Part shown: positions 14,985 through 15,268 of the stretch, piece after piece
Layout: every line of letters starts with the position of its first letter
Position numbering within the stretch: position 1 is the stretch's first letter
Assembly: GCA_030592355.1 (NCBI GenBank)
Contig: JAUVJE010000031.1
Coordinates: forward strand, 1-15,268
Origin: Clostridia bacterium
Lineage (GTDB): Bacteria > Bacillota > Clostridia > DUPQ01
Length of the DNA stretch: 15,268 bases
Direction: 5' to 3'
Position numbers and translations under genes: made by a program
The notes under the pieces: generated by a model
The model's input: the letters and a program-made list of their open reading frames with translations, nothing else
Database searches by the model: none
Told to the model about the DNA's origin: nothing

Positions 14985-15025
14985 AAAATGACCCAATCAT
15001 CCGACGGATGATTGGGTCATTTTTT
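14985..15025 (+). terminator. Strong rho-independent terminator after the lipoprotein gene
   Basis: Arms AATGACCCAATCATCCG (14987-15003) and CGGATGATTGGGTCATT (15005-15021) are a perfect 17-bp inverted repeat around one central A; two more A-T pairs extend the base. The descending arm runs into six T (15020-15025). It lies 17 nt after the lipoprotein stop, so it ends that transcript and separates it from the next gene. Confidence 0.93.
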
Positions 15026-15068
15026 CAGTAGTAATGCAATAAAACAGGTTTTTATCGGCGTATGGCTT

Positions 15069-15074
15069 TATAAT
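15069..15074 (+). promoter_or_regulatory. Candidate -10 box directly upstream of the UroD-family start
   Basis: A perfect TATAAT ends 6 nt before the ATG at 15081, and the strong terminator lies only 44 nt upstream. If used, transcription would begin at or very near the start codon. No convincing -35 is visible. Confidence 0.3.
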
Positions 15075-15080
15075 GGGTTT

Positions 15081-15268
15081 ATGAAACCAAAAGAAAGAAT
15101 TCTTAATACATTGAAAGGTATTGCCACTGACAGGGTACCGATATATACCCTGATTCCTTATGCGTTGGAAAACGGGCATCTGGTTCCAGGTGCTTTCCAT
15201 GGTTATGATGATTATGATAACTGGAGAAAACAGGATCCGTATTATTGGGAATTAGTGCGTAGAATGGA
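15081..15268 (+). CDS. Uroporphyrinogen decarboxylase/MtaA-like family protein, 3'-truncated
   Basis: The first 62 codons of a gene that runs off the window. The start MKPKERILNTLKGIATDRVP matches the typical N-terminus of the UroD superfamily (Met-x-Pro-Arg/Lys-Glu-Arg-x-x-x-x-Leu-x-Gly-x-x-x-Asp-Arg-Val-Pro). Outside heme synthesis, members include cobalamin-dependent methyltransferases such as MtaA, and many uncharacterised clostridial proteins. The continuation (YDDYDNWRKQDPYYWELV) does not look like a canonical HemE, so a methyltransferase-type or uncharacterised member is more likely. The ribosome site is weak (TGGG, 4 nt upstream). Function beyond the superfamily cannot be decided from this fragment. 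Confidence 0.72.
   Translation, partial: MKPKERILNTLKGIATDRVPIYTLIPYALENGHLVPGAFHGYDDYDNWRKQDPYYWELVRRM

Overview
The window looks like a chromosomal segment from an AT-rich, low-GC Firmicute, most likely an anaerobic plant-polymer-degrading Clostridia (Ruminiclostridium/Lachnospiraceae-like). The evidence is strong Shine-Dalgarno sites, an intracellular-type GH3 enzyme, a GH116 enzyme, a GHL6-type hydrolase, a DUF5050-type lipoprotein and a Firmicute Fur-type regulator. This placement is inferred from gene content only. No rRNA, tRNA, CRISPR array, insertion sequence or phage gene was seen.

Layout, left to right. (1) nt 1-2069 (+): the 3' part of a GH3 beta-glucosidase-type enzyme, whose N-terminus lies outside the window. 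(2) nt 2136-4627 (+): a three-gene ABC-2 type exporter operon with one ATPase and two tandem paralogous permeases, substrate unknown. (3) nt 4777-5889 (+): a two-lobed GNAT-like protein with an unusual leader. (4) nt 8904-5968 (-): a Fur/Zur-type regulator followed by a complete metal ABC importer (lipoprotein, ATPase, permease; ZnuACB-like). A perfect TGCAAA-n3-TTTGCA palindrome sits just before the lipoprotein gene and is the best operator candidate. (5) nt 8905-9238: a 334-nt divergent regulatory region that also holds an 18-codon ORF apparently coupled to the next gene. (6) nt 9239-11674 (+): a GH116/DUF608 enzyme with a striking cysteine cluster, convergent with (7) nt 13695-11713 (-), a GHL6-type TIM-barrel hydrolase with a beta-galactosidase trimerisation-like domain. 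(8) nt 13855-14967 (+): a surface lipoprotein with a Pro/Thr linker and about six propeller-like repeats, closed by a near-perfect intrinsic terminator. (9) nt 15081-end (+): the start of a UroD/MtaA-family protein.

How the parts may work together: GH3, GH116 and GHL6 are consistent with intracellular trimming of imported beta-linked or aryl glycosides. The UroD/MtaA-like gene could belong to the same catabolic theme if it is a methyl-transfer protein, but this is speculative. The metal importer and its regulator form an independent homeostasis module, with three of four genes tightly spaced or overlapping. The ABC exporter and GNAT protein have no assignable substrate. Nothing here is unmistakably a new system. 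The most promising leads are the candidate Zur operator, the short coupled leader ORF before GH116, and the poorly characterised GHL6 and Cys-rich GH116 enzymes.
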